From the NCBI RefSeq assembly GCF_000718785.1, contig NZ_JOCA01000011.1, forward strand, positions 133,519 to 197,518: a stretch of DNA of 64,000 nt. Reading direction: 5' to 3'. The first letter of the stretch is position 1. Each line of letters starts with the position of its first letter. This stretch comes from Streptomyces sp. NRRL WC-3626 (GTDB lineage Bacteria; Actinomycetota; Actinomycetes; Streptomycetales; Streptomycetaceae). Shown here in pieces: positions 28,960 through 36,941 of the stretch. The notes below the pieces were generated by a model. That model worked only from the letters and a program-made list of their open reading frames with translations. It was not told where the DNA came from and ran no database searches. The translations under genes and the position numbers were made by a program.

Positions 28960-29912
28960 TTGGCGGCCTCCTCGTAGTGCACCCACTTCTTCTGCGACCA
29001 GAACAGGACCGCCGTGACGAGCGCCACCGCGATCACCAGCGTCCAGGCCATCGCGGAGGCGAAGCCCATCTGGGCCTCCTTGAAGCCCTTCTGGTAGAGG
29101 TAACAGGTGTAGACGAGCGTGGCGTCGGCGGGTCCGCACCGGGTGTCGGAGACGACGTAGGCGGAGCCGAACACCTGGAACGCGTGGATGGACTCCAGCA
29201 GCACGTTGAAGAACAGCACCGGGGAGATCATCGGCAGGGTGACGTTCCAGAATCGGCGCAGCGGTCCGGCACCGTCCATCTCGGCGGCCTCGTACAGCTC
29301 CTGCGGGACCTGCTTGAGGCCGGCCAGGAAGATGACCATGGGCGCGCCGAACTGCCAGATGCTCAGGGCCACCAGGGCGTAGATGACGTAGTCGGGGTTG
29401 CCGATCCAGCCGCCCACGTCGAGGCCGAAGATCTTCTGCGTACGGTCCACGACGGCGTCGTCGGAGAACAGCGCCCGCCACACGAAGCCGACGGAGACGC
29501 TGGCGCCGATGAGCGAGGGCATGTAGAAGGCGGCCCGGTACAGGCCCTGTCCGCGCCGCCTCTGCGCGAGCAGCAGCGCGACACCGAGCGCGAGCAGCAG
29601 TTTGAGCGGGGTCGCCACGACGACGTACTTGAGGGTGACCTCGACCGACTTCTGCCAGCGCGGGTCCTGGAACATCGTCGTGAAGTTGTCCAGGCCGATC
29701 CACCGGGGCGGCGTGAACAGGTTGTAGCTGGTGAACGCGTAGTACAGCGACGCGATCATCGGGCCCGCCGTGAGCAGCAGGAAGCCCGCGATCCACGGCG
29801 ACATGAAGAGATAGCCGGCGAGATTCTCGCGGCGCCGCCCGCGCCGCCCGGCGGCGGGAGCGGCGGACCGCTTCCCGGCCGGGCGCGCGGGCGCTTCCTT
29901 GACGAGCGTCAT
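28956..29912 (-). CDS. Carbohydrate ABC transporter permease (MalF/YesP type)
   Basis: A 318-residue permease: a basic Ala/Pro-rich N-terminus, six membrane helices starting with GYLFMSPWIAGFLLLTAGPMI, the FTSYNLFTPPRWIGLDNF periplasmic segment, and an EAA loop (ELYEAAEMDGAGPLRRFWNVTLPMISPV). It pairs with the overlapping downstream permease and lies 14 nt after the binding-protein gene. The transported sugar is probably an oligosaccharide from rhamnogalacturonan, judged only from the co-located lyase. Confidence 0.92.
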   Translation of the reverse strand: MTLVKEAPARPAGKRSAAPAAGRRGRRRENLAGYLFMSPWIAGFLLLTAGPMIASLYYAFTSYNLFTPPRWIGLDNFTTMFQDPRWQKSVEVTLKYVVVATPLKLLLALGVALLLAQRRRGQGLYRAAFYMPSLIGASVSVGFVWRALFSDDAVVDRTQKIFGLDVGGWIGNPDYVIYALVALSIWQFGAPMVIFLAGLKQVPQELYEAAEMDGAGPLRRFWNVTLPMISPVLFFNVLLESIHAFQVFGSAYVVSDTRCGPADATLVYTCYLYQKGFKEAQMGFASAMAWTLVIAVALVTAVLFWSQKKWVHYEEAAK

Positions 29913-29926
29913 GGTCGTACGTCCCC

Positions 29927-31216
29927 TCAGCCGGCGAACGCGGCCTTGGCCTCGCTGAACAGTGCCTTGGCGGCGTCGGCCGGCTTGGTCTTGCCCTGGG
30001 CGACCTCGCCGCCGATGCGCAGGAACGCCGCCTCGATGACGTCGGCGCCCGACGGGTGCGGGGTGATCTTGCCGAGGACGCCGGCCTTCGCGACCTCGTC
30101 CTCGTAGGCGGCGACGCCCTTGTTGTTGGCGTCGGCGGGCTTGAACGCGTCGTACTGCTCGGTGGTGGCGAGGATGCCGCGGTCGTAGCCCATGATCTCG
30201 CCGACCTCGGGGTCGTGGACCATGAAGTCGATGAACTGGGCGACTTCCTTGGGGTGCTTGGTCCCGGAGAAGGCGCTCAGCATCAGCGAGCCGAGGTACT
30301 GGCCGGTGTCCTTGCCGTCCGTGGTGGGGATGGGGGCGAGGCCGTAGTCCGACTCGCCCTCGCCCTCGTAGCGGATGGAGAAGTTGTCCCAGGTGAACTC
30401 GGACGCGGCGAGGCCCGCCGAGAGCGCGGACTTGGGCTTGGCCTGTTCGACCTTCTTCGGGTCGGCGACCAGCCCGGACTTCACTCGCTTGTAGCCGTCC
30501 TCCCACCACTGCGTCAGATCGTCCTCGGTGAAGCCGAGATCGCTGTCGGTGAAGAAGGCCTTTCCGTTCTGCCGGAGGTAGAGGTCGTAGAGGTACATGA
30601 TGCTGAAGTAGCCGGTGTCACCGGCGATCTTCAGCTTGTCCTGGATGGTCTGCAGCGCGGCGAAGTACTCGTCCCAGGTCCAGCCGAACTGCGCCTCCAC
30701 GCCGGCCTTCTCGAAGGCCTTGAGGTCGATGACGAGCGCCATGGTGTTGGCGCCGACGGGGACGGCGATCTGCTTGCCGTCGACCTGACCGTTCGCCAGC
30801 ACGCCGTTGCGGAAGTTGTCCAGGCTCAGATTCCCGGCGTCCGCCTGGGCCTTGAGGTCCAGCAGAACACCGCGCTTGTCGTACTTACGCAGGAAACCGA
30901 CCGCATTCTGGAAAACGTCCGGGGGATTTCCACCGGAGGCCTGGGTCTGGAACTTCTCCCAGAATGCTTCGTAATCGGTGAATTCGGGCTTGATCTTGAT
31001 CTTCGGGAACTTCTTCTCGAAGAGCGCGATCGTCTTCTTGATGGCGATGGTGCGCGGCTCGCCGCCCCACCACGCGTAACGGAGTTCGACCGTCCCGTCC
31101 CCCGAACCGCTGTCGCCGCCGCACGCGGTGGCCGTCGCACCGATTCCCGCGACGGCGAGCGAGGCCCCCGCCGCTTTGAGGATCGTCCGCCTCTCCACAT
31201 TGCCACCCTGCTGCAT
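29927..31216 (-). CDS. Extracellular sugar-binding lipoprotein of an ABC importer
   Basis: A 429-residue substrate-binding protein of the sugar family. The N-terminus carries both a twin-arginine pattern (VERRTILKAAG) and a lipobox with the modified Cys at residue 32 (ATATAC), so it is probably a Tat-exported lipoprotein held on the outer membrane face. The mature part shows the typical LRYAWWGGEPRT beginning and the GGNPPDVFQN and EVAQFIDFMVHDPEVG segments. First gene of the operon, with a LacI-type palindrome about 50 bp upstream of its start. Confidence 0.92.
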   Translation of the reverse strand: MQQGGNVERRTILKAAGASLAVAGIGATATACGGDSGSGDGTVELRYAWWGGEPRTIAIKKTIALFEKKFPKIKIKPEFTDYEAFWEKFQTQASGGNPPDVFQNAVGFLRKYDKRGVLLDLKAQADAGNLSLDNFRNGVLANGQVDGKQIAVPVGANTMALVIDLKAFEKAGVEAQFGWTWDEYFAALQTIQDKLKIAGDTGYFSIMYLYDLYLRQNGKAFFTDSDLGFTEDDLTQWWEDGYKRVKSGLVADPKKVEQAKPKSALSAGLAASEFTWDNFSIRYEGEGESDYGLAPIPTTDGKDTGQYLGSLMLSAFSGTKHPKEVAQFIDFMVHDPEVGEIMGYDRGILATTEQYDAFKPADANNKGVAAYEDEVAKAGVLGKITPHPSGADVIEAAFLRIGGEVAQGKTKPADAAKALFSEAKAAFAG

Positions 31217-31535
31217 ATGAGCCTCCCCGCGACGTTCGCGTCCGCCTCATGAATCGTTTCAAGTAAGCGCTTGCTGGCACAAGTTACGGAGGGCCCCCGG
31301 ACACGTCAATGATTCGGACAGGAATTCATATGCGGGGCCGCGGGGCGATGGCGGCCGGTATCGCGGACCGCGGCCGGGGGCCGGCCGCAAACGCCCAGGT
31401 GACGTCCCTGCGACCGACGGGCCGAACAGCTTCGGGACTGCGGGAGGGGCCGCGGCGGAAGGTCACGGTTGGATGAAGGGGAGCGGAAGCGGAAGCCCCG
31501 GACGCACGGGAGCCGCCCGCTCCGCGGCACGACGA
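31217..31535. other. Promoter region and gene-free spacer upstream of the sugar operon
   Basis: About 320 bp between the binding-protein start and the tRNA-Val hairpin. The first 70 bp hold the regulatory elements listed separately. In the rest, a 49-codon open frame (from ATG 31330, plus strand) has no ribosome-binding site and an Arg/Gly-rich composition, so I do not call it. Confidence 0.5.
31253..31282 (-). promoter_or_regulatory. Candidate promoter with LacI-type operator (AAGCGCTT)
   Basis: On the minus strand TTGTGC (31282-31277), an 18-bp spacer and AACGAT (31258-31253) form a possible promoter. The palindrome AAGCGCTT at 31265-31272, inside CAAGTAAGCGCTTGC, falls between the two boxes. 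This is the typical core of LacI/GalR-family operators, so a repressor bound here would block transcription of the sugar operon. The repressor gene is not in the window. The operator is convincing by pattern; the promoter boxes are weaker. Confidence 0.55.
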
Positions 31536-31570
31536 AGCGGCCCGGCTCACTCCTGGTGAGCCGGGCCGCT
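31536..31570 (-). terminator. Perfect 15-bp hairpin after tRNA-Val copy 2
   Basis: Arms 31536-31550 and 31556-31570 pair perfectly around TCCTG, 11 nt past the tRNA 3' end. The same arrangement (tRNA then strong hairpin) is seen at copy 1, though the hairpin sequences differ. Confidence 0.8.
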
Positions 31571-31581
31571 TGATGATCCGG

Positions 31582-31653
31582 TGGGCGATACTGGGTTCGA
31601 ACCAGTGACCTCTTCGGTGTGAACGAAGCGCTCTCCCACTGAGCTAATCGCCC
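31582..31653 (-). tRNA. tRNA-Val(CAC), copy 2
   Basis: A 72-nt gene identical to that at 24041-24112, with anticodon CAC in loop TTCACAC. CCA is not encoded. Identity with copy 1 extends 4 bp beyond the 3' end and 2 bp beyond the 5' end, then stops. TAATGT about 19 nt upstream could be its -10 box. Confidence 0.97.
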
Positions 31654-31732
31654 GGACGCAGGGAGAACATTACCCCATGTCAGGGGGTGCCCGTGACCAG
31701 CGGGAGCCGGGCCGGACTGTGCCCTCCGCCGG

Positions 31733-32197
31733 TCACTGGTCCTTGATCTTCCAGGGCATCTCGAGGCCGAACTTCCACAGGTAGATCCCGGCCAGCACCG
31801 CGATGATCACCACCCCGATGGAGGTCAGGATGATGTTCCGGCGCCGCACTCTGGGATCCAGCGCGCGCTGCGCCGCCTCGGTGACTTTTCGCTTGGTCCA
31901 GCGCAGCACCAGCTGGGCCCAGACGAACTCGGTGGCCCAGATCGCCATGCCGCCGAATATCACGACCCAGCCCGGCCCCGGCAGGGGCAGCATGATGATG
32001 CCGGCCACCACGACCGCCAGGCCGACGATGAAGACCCCGACCTGCCAGCTCAGATGCAGCGCGCGGCGCGCTTTGACGAATTCCGGTGCCCTGGAACCGA
32101 GCCCCCGCTCGGCCCGTCCCTCGCCGTCACCGTCGGCCGCCGTCGCCCCGTGGGCCGCGACGGCGGCCTCGCCAGGCTTGTCACTCCCCGTGTTCAT
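31733..32197 (-). CDS. PGPGW-motif membrane protein (TIGR02611 family)
   Basis: A 154-residue integral membrane protein with a hydrophilic Ala/Gly-rich N-terminus, two close helices (VGVFIVGLAVVVAGIIML and WVVIFGGMAIWATEFVWAQL) separated by the PLPGPGW motif, and a third near the C-terminus (IILTSIGVVIIAVLAGIYLW). This matches the small actinobacterial TIGR02611/PGPGW family of unknown function. The ATG at 32197 is preferred to the upstream GTGs. It is divergent from ssgB. Confidence 0.85.
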   Translation of the reverse strand: MNTGSDKPGEAAVAAHGATAADGDGEGRAERGLGSRAPEFVKARRALHLSWQVGVFIVGLAVVVAGIIMLPLPGPGWVVIFGGMAIWATEFVWAQLVLRWTKRKVTEAAQRALDPRVRRRNIILTSIGVVIIAVLAGIYLWKFGLEMPWKIKDQ

Positions 32198-32388
32198 ACG
32201 CCCAAACACTACCGGAGCGAAAGACACCACCGGAATGGGTGATGAGCGCGAACGATCTTTCGGCCGGAAGAGTTACGTAAACGCACGCAAAACACTCAGA
32301 GGGGTTTACAACGGCACCGTAGGTGGCATGTCGATTTCGCCGACGTGCGAATCCCCGAGCGCACACTGAGCGAAAGGCCCTGGCGCTT

Positions 32389-32802
32389 ATGAACACCACG
32401 GTCAGCTGCGAGCTGCACCTGCGCCTCGTTGTGTCGAGCGAGTCCTCCCTGCCTGTCCCCGCAGGCCTGCGGTACGACACGGCCGACCCCTACGCCGTGC
32501 ACGCCACCTTCCACACCGGAGCCGAGGAGACCGTCGAGTGGGTGTTCGCCCGTGACCTCCTCGCCGAGGGGCTTCACCGTCCCACGGGCACCGGCGACGT
32601 CCGCGTCTGGCCGTCGCGCAGTCACGGTCAGGGCGTCGTGTGCATCGCCCTGAGCTCACCGGAGGGGGAGGCCCTGCTGGAGGCCCCGGCAAGGGCTCTG
32701 GAGTCCTTCCTGAAGCGCACAGACGCCGCCGTGCCGCCCGGCACGGAACATCGGCACTTCGACCTCGACCAGGAGCTCTCGCACATCCTGGCGGAAAGCT
32801 AG
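32389..32802 (+). CDS. ssgB: Sporulation-specific cell division activator SsgB
   Basis: A 137-residue SsgA-like protein, found only in sporulating actinomycetes. It positions FtsZ at future septa in aerial hyphae during sporulation-specific division. The sequence begins MNTTVSCELHLRLVVSSESS and carries the strongly conserved TADPYAVHATFHTG and VEWVFARDLLAEGL segments; the length is that of SsgB rather than the other SALPs. The upstream region contains GTTTACAACGGCACCGTAGG, which may include a stress-sigma-type promoter, but the -10 box is poor. A strong marker that this organism is a Streptomyces or close relative. Confidence 0.96.
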   Translation: MNTTVSCELHLRLVVSSESSLPVPAGLRYDTADPYAVHATFHTGAEETVEWVFARDLLAEGLHRPTGTGDVRVWPSRSHGQGVVCIALSSPEGEALLEAPARALESFLKRTDAAVPPGTEHRHFDLDQELSHILAES

Positions 32803-33234
32803 GCGAGGCTCACCAAGCCGCCCGGCGCCGTCCACTCGGGGAGACGGCGCGGGCCCGGACAGCCGCCTGCGGAGTGCCGCACACGGCTCACACACAACGG
32901 CGCCGACACCGCGGGGTTCCGCGGGCGGCGCCGTTGCGCTGCGTGTGCGGGGGCAGGGGCCGGCCCGGTGGATCGGGCCGGCGAGGCGGAGCCCTGCGGG
33001 TCCTCCCCCACCCCCACCAGGCACTCCCCACCCGGGCTGCGGGGCGCCGCCGGACCGCTCCGGCCGGATCGCCGGGCCGACGCTGAGCCGAACGGGTGAT
33101 CGGGAACGTCGGCGGGGGTTCCGGCGTTGGAATCGAAGCCATGTGCGGAGCGGGGGAGGTAAGGGGCGCGCCGGAGCACTAGCATCGGCCGTTACCGGCG
33201 GGCGCCCGCCCGACCCCAGGCCAGGGAGCTGACT
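32803..33234. other. Gene-free spacer between ssgB and the CGNR regulator
   Basis: About 430 bp with a hairpin (listed separately) and no supported gene. The last 40 bp contain the CGNR ribosome-binding site. Nothing else is recognised. Confidence 0.45.
32896..32935 (+). terminator. Hairpin downstream of ssgB
   Basis: AACGGCGCC (32896-32904) pairs with GGCGCCGTT (32927-32935), and an inner CCGCGG/CCGCGG stem extends it after a small internal loop. It lies about 95 nt past the ssgB stop. Confidence 0.55.
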
Positions 33235-33795
33235 GTGCTGATCACCCACGACACCCGGTGCGCGCTGGACACCGTGGTGGATCTGGTGAACTCCGCACCG
33301 GAGGACGACACGACACCGGAGGGGCTGCCGGACGTCGCGGCGCTGAAGGAGTTCGTGCGGCAGCACGAGGTGAGCGAGGTCGGGGCGCTCACGGAGTTCG
33401 ACCTGACCGCGGTGCGCAGGATACGCGGCCGGTTCGCTGCGGTCTTCGCCGCTCCGGACGCCCGTGCCGCCGCCACGCTGATCAACGAGCTGATCGCGGC
33501 CGCGGGCACCACGCCCCGGCTCACCGACCACGACGGCTACGACTGGCATGTGCACTACTTCGCGCCCGGTGCCTCCGTGGCCGACCACCTGGCCGCCGAC
33601 TGCGGGATGGCGCTGGCGTTCTTCGTGGTCGCCGGGGAGCAGGAACGGCTGCGGCGCTGTGAGGCGCCGGACTGCCGGCACGCCTTCGTCGACCTCTCCC
33701 GCAACCGCTCGCGCCGCTACTGCGACAGCCGCACCTGCGGAAACCGTCTGCACGTGGCCGCGTACCGGGCGCGGCGCAAGGAGGCGGCGGGCTGA
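33235..33795 (+). CDS. CGNR zinc-finger protein (ABATE-domain regulator)
   Basis: A 186-residue probable transcriptional regulator. The C-terminal CGNR zinc finger is clear: C-x4-C (CEAPDC), then YCDSRTCGNRLHVAAYRARR, with the two-cysteine pairs and the CGNR signature. The N-terminal 130 residues fit the ABATE/YjiS-like domain that accompanies it (ALDTVVDLVNSAP at the start). The GTG start is preceded by GGGAG. It is a single gene, convergent with a small membrane protein. DNA target unknown. Confidence 0.9.
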   Translation: MLITHDTRCALDTVVDLVNSAPEDDTTPEGLPDVAALKEFVRQHEVSEVGALTEFDLTAVRRIRGRFAAVFAAPDARAAATLINELIAAAGTTPRLTDHDGYDWHVHYFAPGASVADHLAADCGMALAFFVVAGEQERLRRCEAPDCRHAFVDLSRNRSRRYCDSRTCGNRLHVAAYRARRKEAAG

Positions 33796-33869
33796 CCCGC
33801 CCTCGCGGGGAAGTTCGATGCCGTGCCGACGCGGTCCCGACGGGTGACGCCGGGTACCGCGGGTACGGC

Positions 33870-34043
33870 TCACAGCCACAGCAGGTCGTGCAGGGCAGCC
33901 GTGAGCAGCAGACACCCGATCACCGCAAGGAAGATCATCAGCGGTGGCTGGGAAAGGGCGAAGAGGCATCCGCGCGGCTCGTCCTGCTGCCGCGTGGCAT
34001 CGCTCTGTGTCGTGTCCAGCATCTCGCCGCGATGATGACGCAT
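33870..34043 (-). CDS. Small single-pass membrane protein, 57 residues
   Basis: A short gene easily missed. The product has a hydrophilic N-terminal half (MLDTTQSDATRQQDEPRG), then one hydrophobic helix of about 20 residues (MIFLAVIGCLLLTAALHDLL) ending two residues before the stop. Codon use is strongly third-position GC in this frame and the product looks like other small streptomycete membrane proteins. An AGGGCG about 8 nt upstream of the ATG at 34043 is a possible ribosome-binding site; ATG 34022 is an alternative. No function can be given. Confidence 0.7.
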   Translation of the reverse strand: MRHHRGEMLDTTQSDATRQQDEPRGCLFALSQPPLMIFLAVIGCLLLTAALHDLLWL

Positions 34044-34198
34044 CGGGAGCGCCCTACGCGATCAACGCTCACGGAGTGAATGCCGGTTCGCCGATTCCGT
34101 GATCTACGGTGCGGCTTGTGATCACTTCCGGGCGGTACGGGACACACTGTGGCGTTTCCGCCGGTCAGGCGCCTCTCTTCAGCGGCGGTACGCCGCGG

Positions 34199-34642
34199 TC
34201 ATATGCCGTGCTTCTTCAGGATGGCCTCGATGTCGCTGAAGTCCTCGTCGCCCCGGGAGGCGGCGGGTGCGGGGCGGGCGGCCGGGCGGGAGCCCTGGCC
34301 CAGGGAGGGCGCGGAGGCCCCGGGCGCGACCGCCTCGGGCCGCGCCGCGGCCCGGGCCGCCTTGCGCTCCTTGCGGGTGCCGCCGCCGCGCCTGCGCTCC
34401 ACGGTGCGGGTGGTCGCGAACAGCACCCAGGACAGGCCCAGCACTCCGAAGCCGGCCCATGCCGTCGGGCTGAACGCGGTGTCGGCCAGCCAGTCCACGA
34501 CACCGGTCATCACCAGGCCGATGGGGACGAGCGAGTAGGCGGCGATGCGGGCCGCCGCGAGGAAGCGCTTGCGGTAGGCCGTGACAGCCGCGATGCCCAG
34601 GCCGGCCACGGAGACGGCGGAGCATACGGTCTCGGCAATCAT
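34199..34642 (-). CDS. Hypothetical membrane protein with basic tail
   Basis: A 147-residue protein not assigned to a family. Three hydrophobic helices occupy the first 85 residues (VCSAVSVAGLGIAAVTAY, AYSLVPIGLVMTGVVDWLA, WAGFGVLGLSWVLFATT), then a basic Arg/Ala/Pro linker and a short conserved-looking C-terminal tail DEDFSDIEAILKKHGI. The ATG at 34642 has a strong GGAGG site. A small-gene neighbour of the CGNR regulator; the tail may be a protein-protein contact. Confidence 0.75.
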   Translation of the reverse strand: MIAETVCSAVSVAGLGIAAVTAYRKRFLAAARIAAYSLVPIGLVMTGVVDWLADTAFSPTAWAGFGVLGLSWVLFATTRTVERRRGGGTRKERKAARAAARPEAVAPGASAPSLGQGSRPAARPAPAASRGDEDFSDIEAILKKHGI

Positions 34643-35285
34643 CCGGTCCTCCAGGCAGGGTGCGATCACATGTCACGTCGTCCCCTCCATCCTGCACCTG
34701 CGACCCCCCGGCGGGCCATGCTCCGCCCGGACATCAGGGACATCTCCGGGTCACCACTCCTCCGCCGGGGTGACGGCGGGTGCCGCCGACGCCTCCGGTG
34801 ACCGGCGGGTTCGTGCCACCCGGCACCGGCGCTCCCCCGCCCCGAGCCGCAGCCCCGGTCCCCGGCTGCCGTCGCTCCCCCGCCGGGCTGCCGCCCCGGG
34901 CCCCCATCTCGGTTCCGGTCCGGCCACGCCCCCGCAGCGGACCCGCCCCCCGGCACCAGGCTTCCCGCCACGGGCTCGCCCCAGCCCGGCCGTCGGCGCT
35001 CCCTGCCGTGGGCACCCCCGGCCGCCGCTCCCCCCACGGGGTCCGCCCTCGACGGTCCCGGCAGCAGACCAGGCCCTGGCACCGAGCTCCCCGCCCCGGG
35101 CTACCGCCCCCGACCCGGGTATCGGTACGCGCCGCCGGGGCTGCGGCCTCCGGTCCTGGGCGGGCCGCGTTCCCGGGTCCCCGTGGAGTACGCCCGGACG
35201 TGGCGGGCACCGGTGGGCTCTCGTGATCCGGTGTCGTCGCAGGTGCGATTGGGTGGTCCGGGAGATCGGCTGGAAGACTGGGGGC
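34643..35285. other. 643-bp gene-free divergent region
   Basis: Lies between the divergent membrane-protein and DsbA-like genes. Long open frames exist on both strands, but they are Pro/Arg/Gly-rich, lack ribosome-binding sites and match no family I know. The region is full of CCCCGG/CCGGGG words that could form many hairpins. No discrete element is called. Confidence 0.5.
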
Positions 35286-35807
35286 ATGAGCGACTCCTCC
35301 CCCGCCCGCCCCGCCGCCCCCGTCCTCGACGTCTGGTGCGAGCTGCAGTGTCCCGACTGCCGAAGCGCCCTCGACGACCTCCGCGCCCTGCGGGCCCGTT
35401 ACGGGGACCGTCTGGAGCTGCGGCTGCGGCACTTCCCGCTGGAGAAGCACAAGCACGCGTTCGCCGCAGCCCAGGCCGCCGAAGAGGCGCTGGAGCAGGG
35501 GCAGGGGTGGCCGTACGTCGAGGCCGTACTGAACCGGGTCGAGGAACTGGACCGCCTGGGCGAGTCCTTCCTCGTCGAGGTCGCCCGCGAACTCGGTCTG
35601 GACGCCGAGGAGTTCGACACCGCGCTGATCGACGGGCGGCACATCCTGATCGTGGACGCGGACCAGGCCGAGGGCAAGGCGATCGGGGTGACCGGCACCC
35701 CGACGTATGTCATCGGCGGCGAGCGCCTCGACGGCGGCAAGAGCCAGGAGGGCCTGCGCGAGCGCGTCGAGGAGATCGCGGACAGGCTGCTGGCCGAGCA
35801 GGGTTAG
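35286..35807 (+). CDS. DsbA-family thioredoxin-fold protein
   Basis: A 173-residue protein with the redox motif CPDC in DVWCELQCPDCRSALDDL near residue 20, the HFPLEKHKHAFAAA segment and a cis-Pro in GVTGTPTYVIGGERL. This is the DsbA/2-hydroxychromene isomerase-like fold seen in cytoplasmic streptomycete proteins. No signal peptide is present, so it probably acts inside the cell in thiol chemistry; the partner is unknown. The ATG at 35286 follows a purine-rich GGGGGC region. Monocistronic. Confidence 0.88.
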   Translation: MSDSSPARPAAPVLDVWCELQCPDCRSALDDLRALRARYGDRLELRLRHFPLEKHKHAFAAAQAAEEALEQGQGWPYVEAVLNRVEELDRLGESFLVEVARELGLDAEEFDTALIDGRHILIVDADQAEGKAIGVTGTPTYVIGGERLDGGKSQEGLRERVEEIADRLLAEQG

Positions 35808-36053
35808 GGGCTGCTGCCCAGAACCGCTCCCGGGCCGAGGAGCCGCGTGGGCGGCGCACCCGGCGGGGGTCGCCGCCGCGAGGCCTCTCATGGAGCGGAC
35901 GGCACACGGCGCAGCGCCGGGTGGCTCACGGGAGCGTGGTCGGCGTCCCCGTCACCGGCGGCTCGCGGCCGGAGGGGCCGGCGGCGGGACGACATTCCCG
36001 TGAGGCCCCCGTGAGCAGAGGCGTCGCCGGCCGGAACCCGGGACCGTCCGCCC

Positions 36054-36878
36054 TCAGAGCAGCGGTTTGTACATCGAGTACTGGGTCGTGGTGTAGCCGA
36101 GGGAGTCGTAGAGGCGTTCGGCCGGGGTGTTGCCGGCGAATACGTTGAGGCCGATGCGGCGGTTGCCGGACGCGGCCGACTGGGCCTCGGCGAGCAGCAT
36201 GAGGGTACGTCCGTGACCCCGGCCGCGGTGGCCGGCGGTGGTCTCGACGTCGAAGACGTAGGCCCGTTCCCCGCGCACCGACAGCCACAGGGTGCCGACG
36301 GGAGTGCCCTCGTGTTCGAGGACGCTGAGGAGCATGCCCTCGGTGGCGCGGCCGTCGGGCAGCAGCGCGGCATGGTCCGCCGCCGCCTTGGCCCGCGCCT
36401 CGGCCTCCGGCACCCCGCGCCGTATCCAGTCCCCCGCGTAGTCCTCCTGCCCCTTGGCGAGCCAGGGCCCGAACTCGGCGTCGGTCATGGGCCGGACCGC
36501 ACTGCCGTCCGGCAGTACGGGCGGGGCGGCCCCCAGGGGCTTCTCCATGTTCCGGTTGCGCACGACGTACCCCAGCGTCGTGGCGAGCGCGAGGGCGGCC
36601 CGCGGATCGGCGGGGACCGCGGACTCGATACGGCGGCAGCCCCAGCCGCGCGCCACCTCCTCGGCGGCGAGGGCGGCCACCGTGCCCCGGCCCCGCCGTC
36701 GGTCCGGCTCCTCGATGCGCAGGCGCATGATCCGGGCCACGGCGGCGCCGAAGACGGGATGCGTACCGAGGTGAATCGCGCCGACGGGACGGCTGTTGAC
36801 GCACACCTGGTAGTGGCGTGAACGCGTGCCGTCGGGGTTCTGCTGAAGCGGCTCGGCCGGCCGCAGGGTGGTGGTCAT
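36054..36878 (-). CDS. GNAT-family N-acetyltransferase with tandem domains
   Basis: A 274-residue protein with two GNAT-like halves. The C-terminal half shows the acetyl-CoA loop HRGRGHGRTLMLLAEAQSA and ends GLNVFAGNTPAERLYDSLGYTTTQYSMYKPL, typical of active GNATs. The N-terminal half has RRGRGTVAALAAEEVARGWGCRRIE with a similar layout. Tandem GNATs of this kind include mycothiol synthase, but the motifs do not clearly match that enzyme, so no substrate is assigned. Lies upstream of, and on the same strand as, no obvious partner. Confidence 0.85.
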   Translation of the reverse strand: MTTTLRPAEPLQQNPDGTRSRHYQVCVNSRPVGAIHLGTHPVFGAAVARIMRLRIEEPDRRRGRGTVAALAAEEVARGWGCRRIESAVPADPRAALALATTLGYVVRNRNMEKPLGAAPPVLPDGSAVRPMTDAEFGPWLAKGQEDYAGDWIRRGVPEAEARAKAAADHAALLPDGRATEGMLLSVLEHEGTPVGTLWLSVRGERAYVFDVETTAGHRGRGHGRTLMLLAEAQSAASGNRRIGLNVFAGNTPAERLYDSLGYTTTQYSMYKPLL

Positions 36879-36941
36879 CGAGGATGTTCTACCCGCCCGC
36901 CCCTGTCGTCCGCGCTCCGCACCGGGCGAATTCCGGGCCCG

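Noticed and set aside
31330..31479. 49-codon plus-strand frame upstream of the sugar operon
   Set aside because: No ribosome-binding site and an Arg/Gly-rich product; likely chance.
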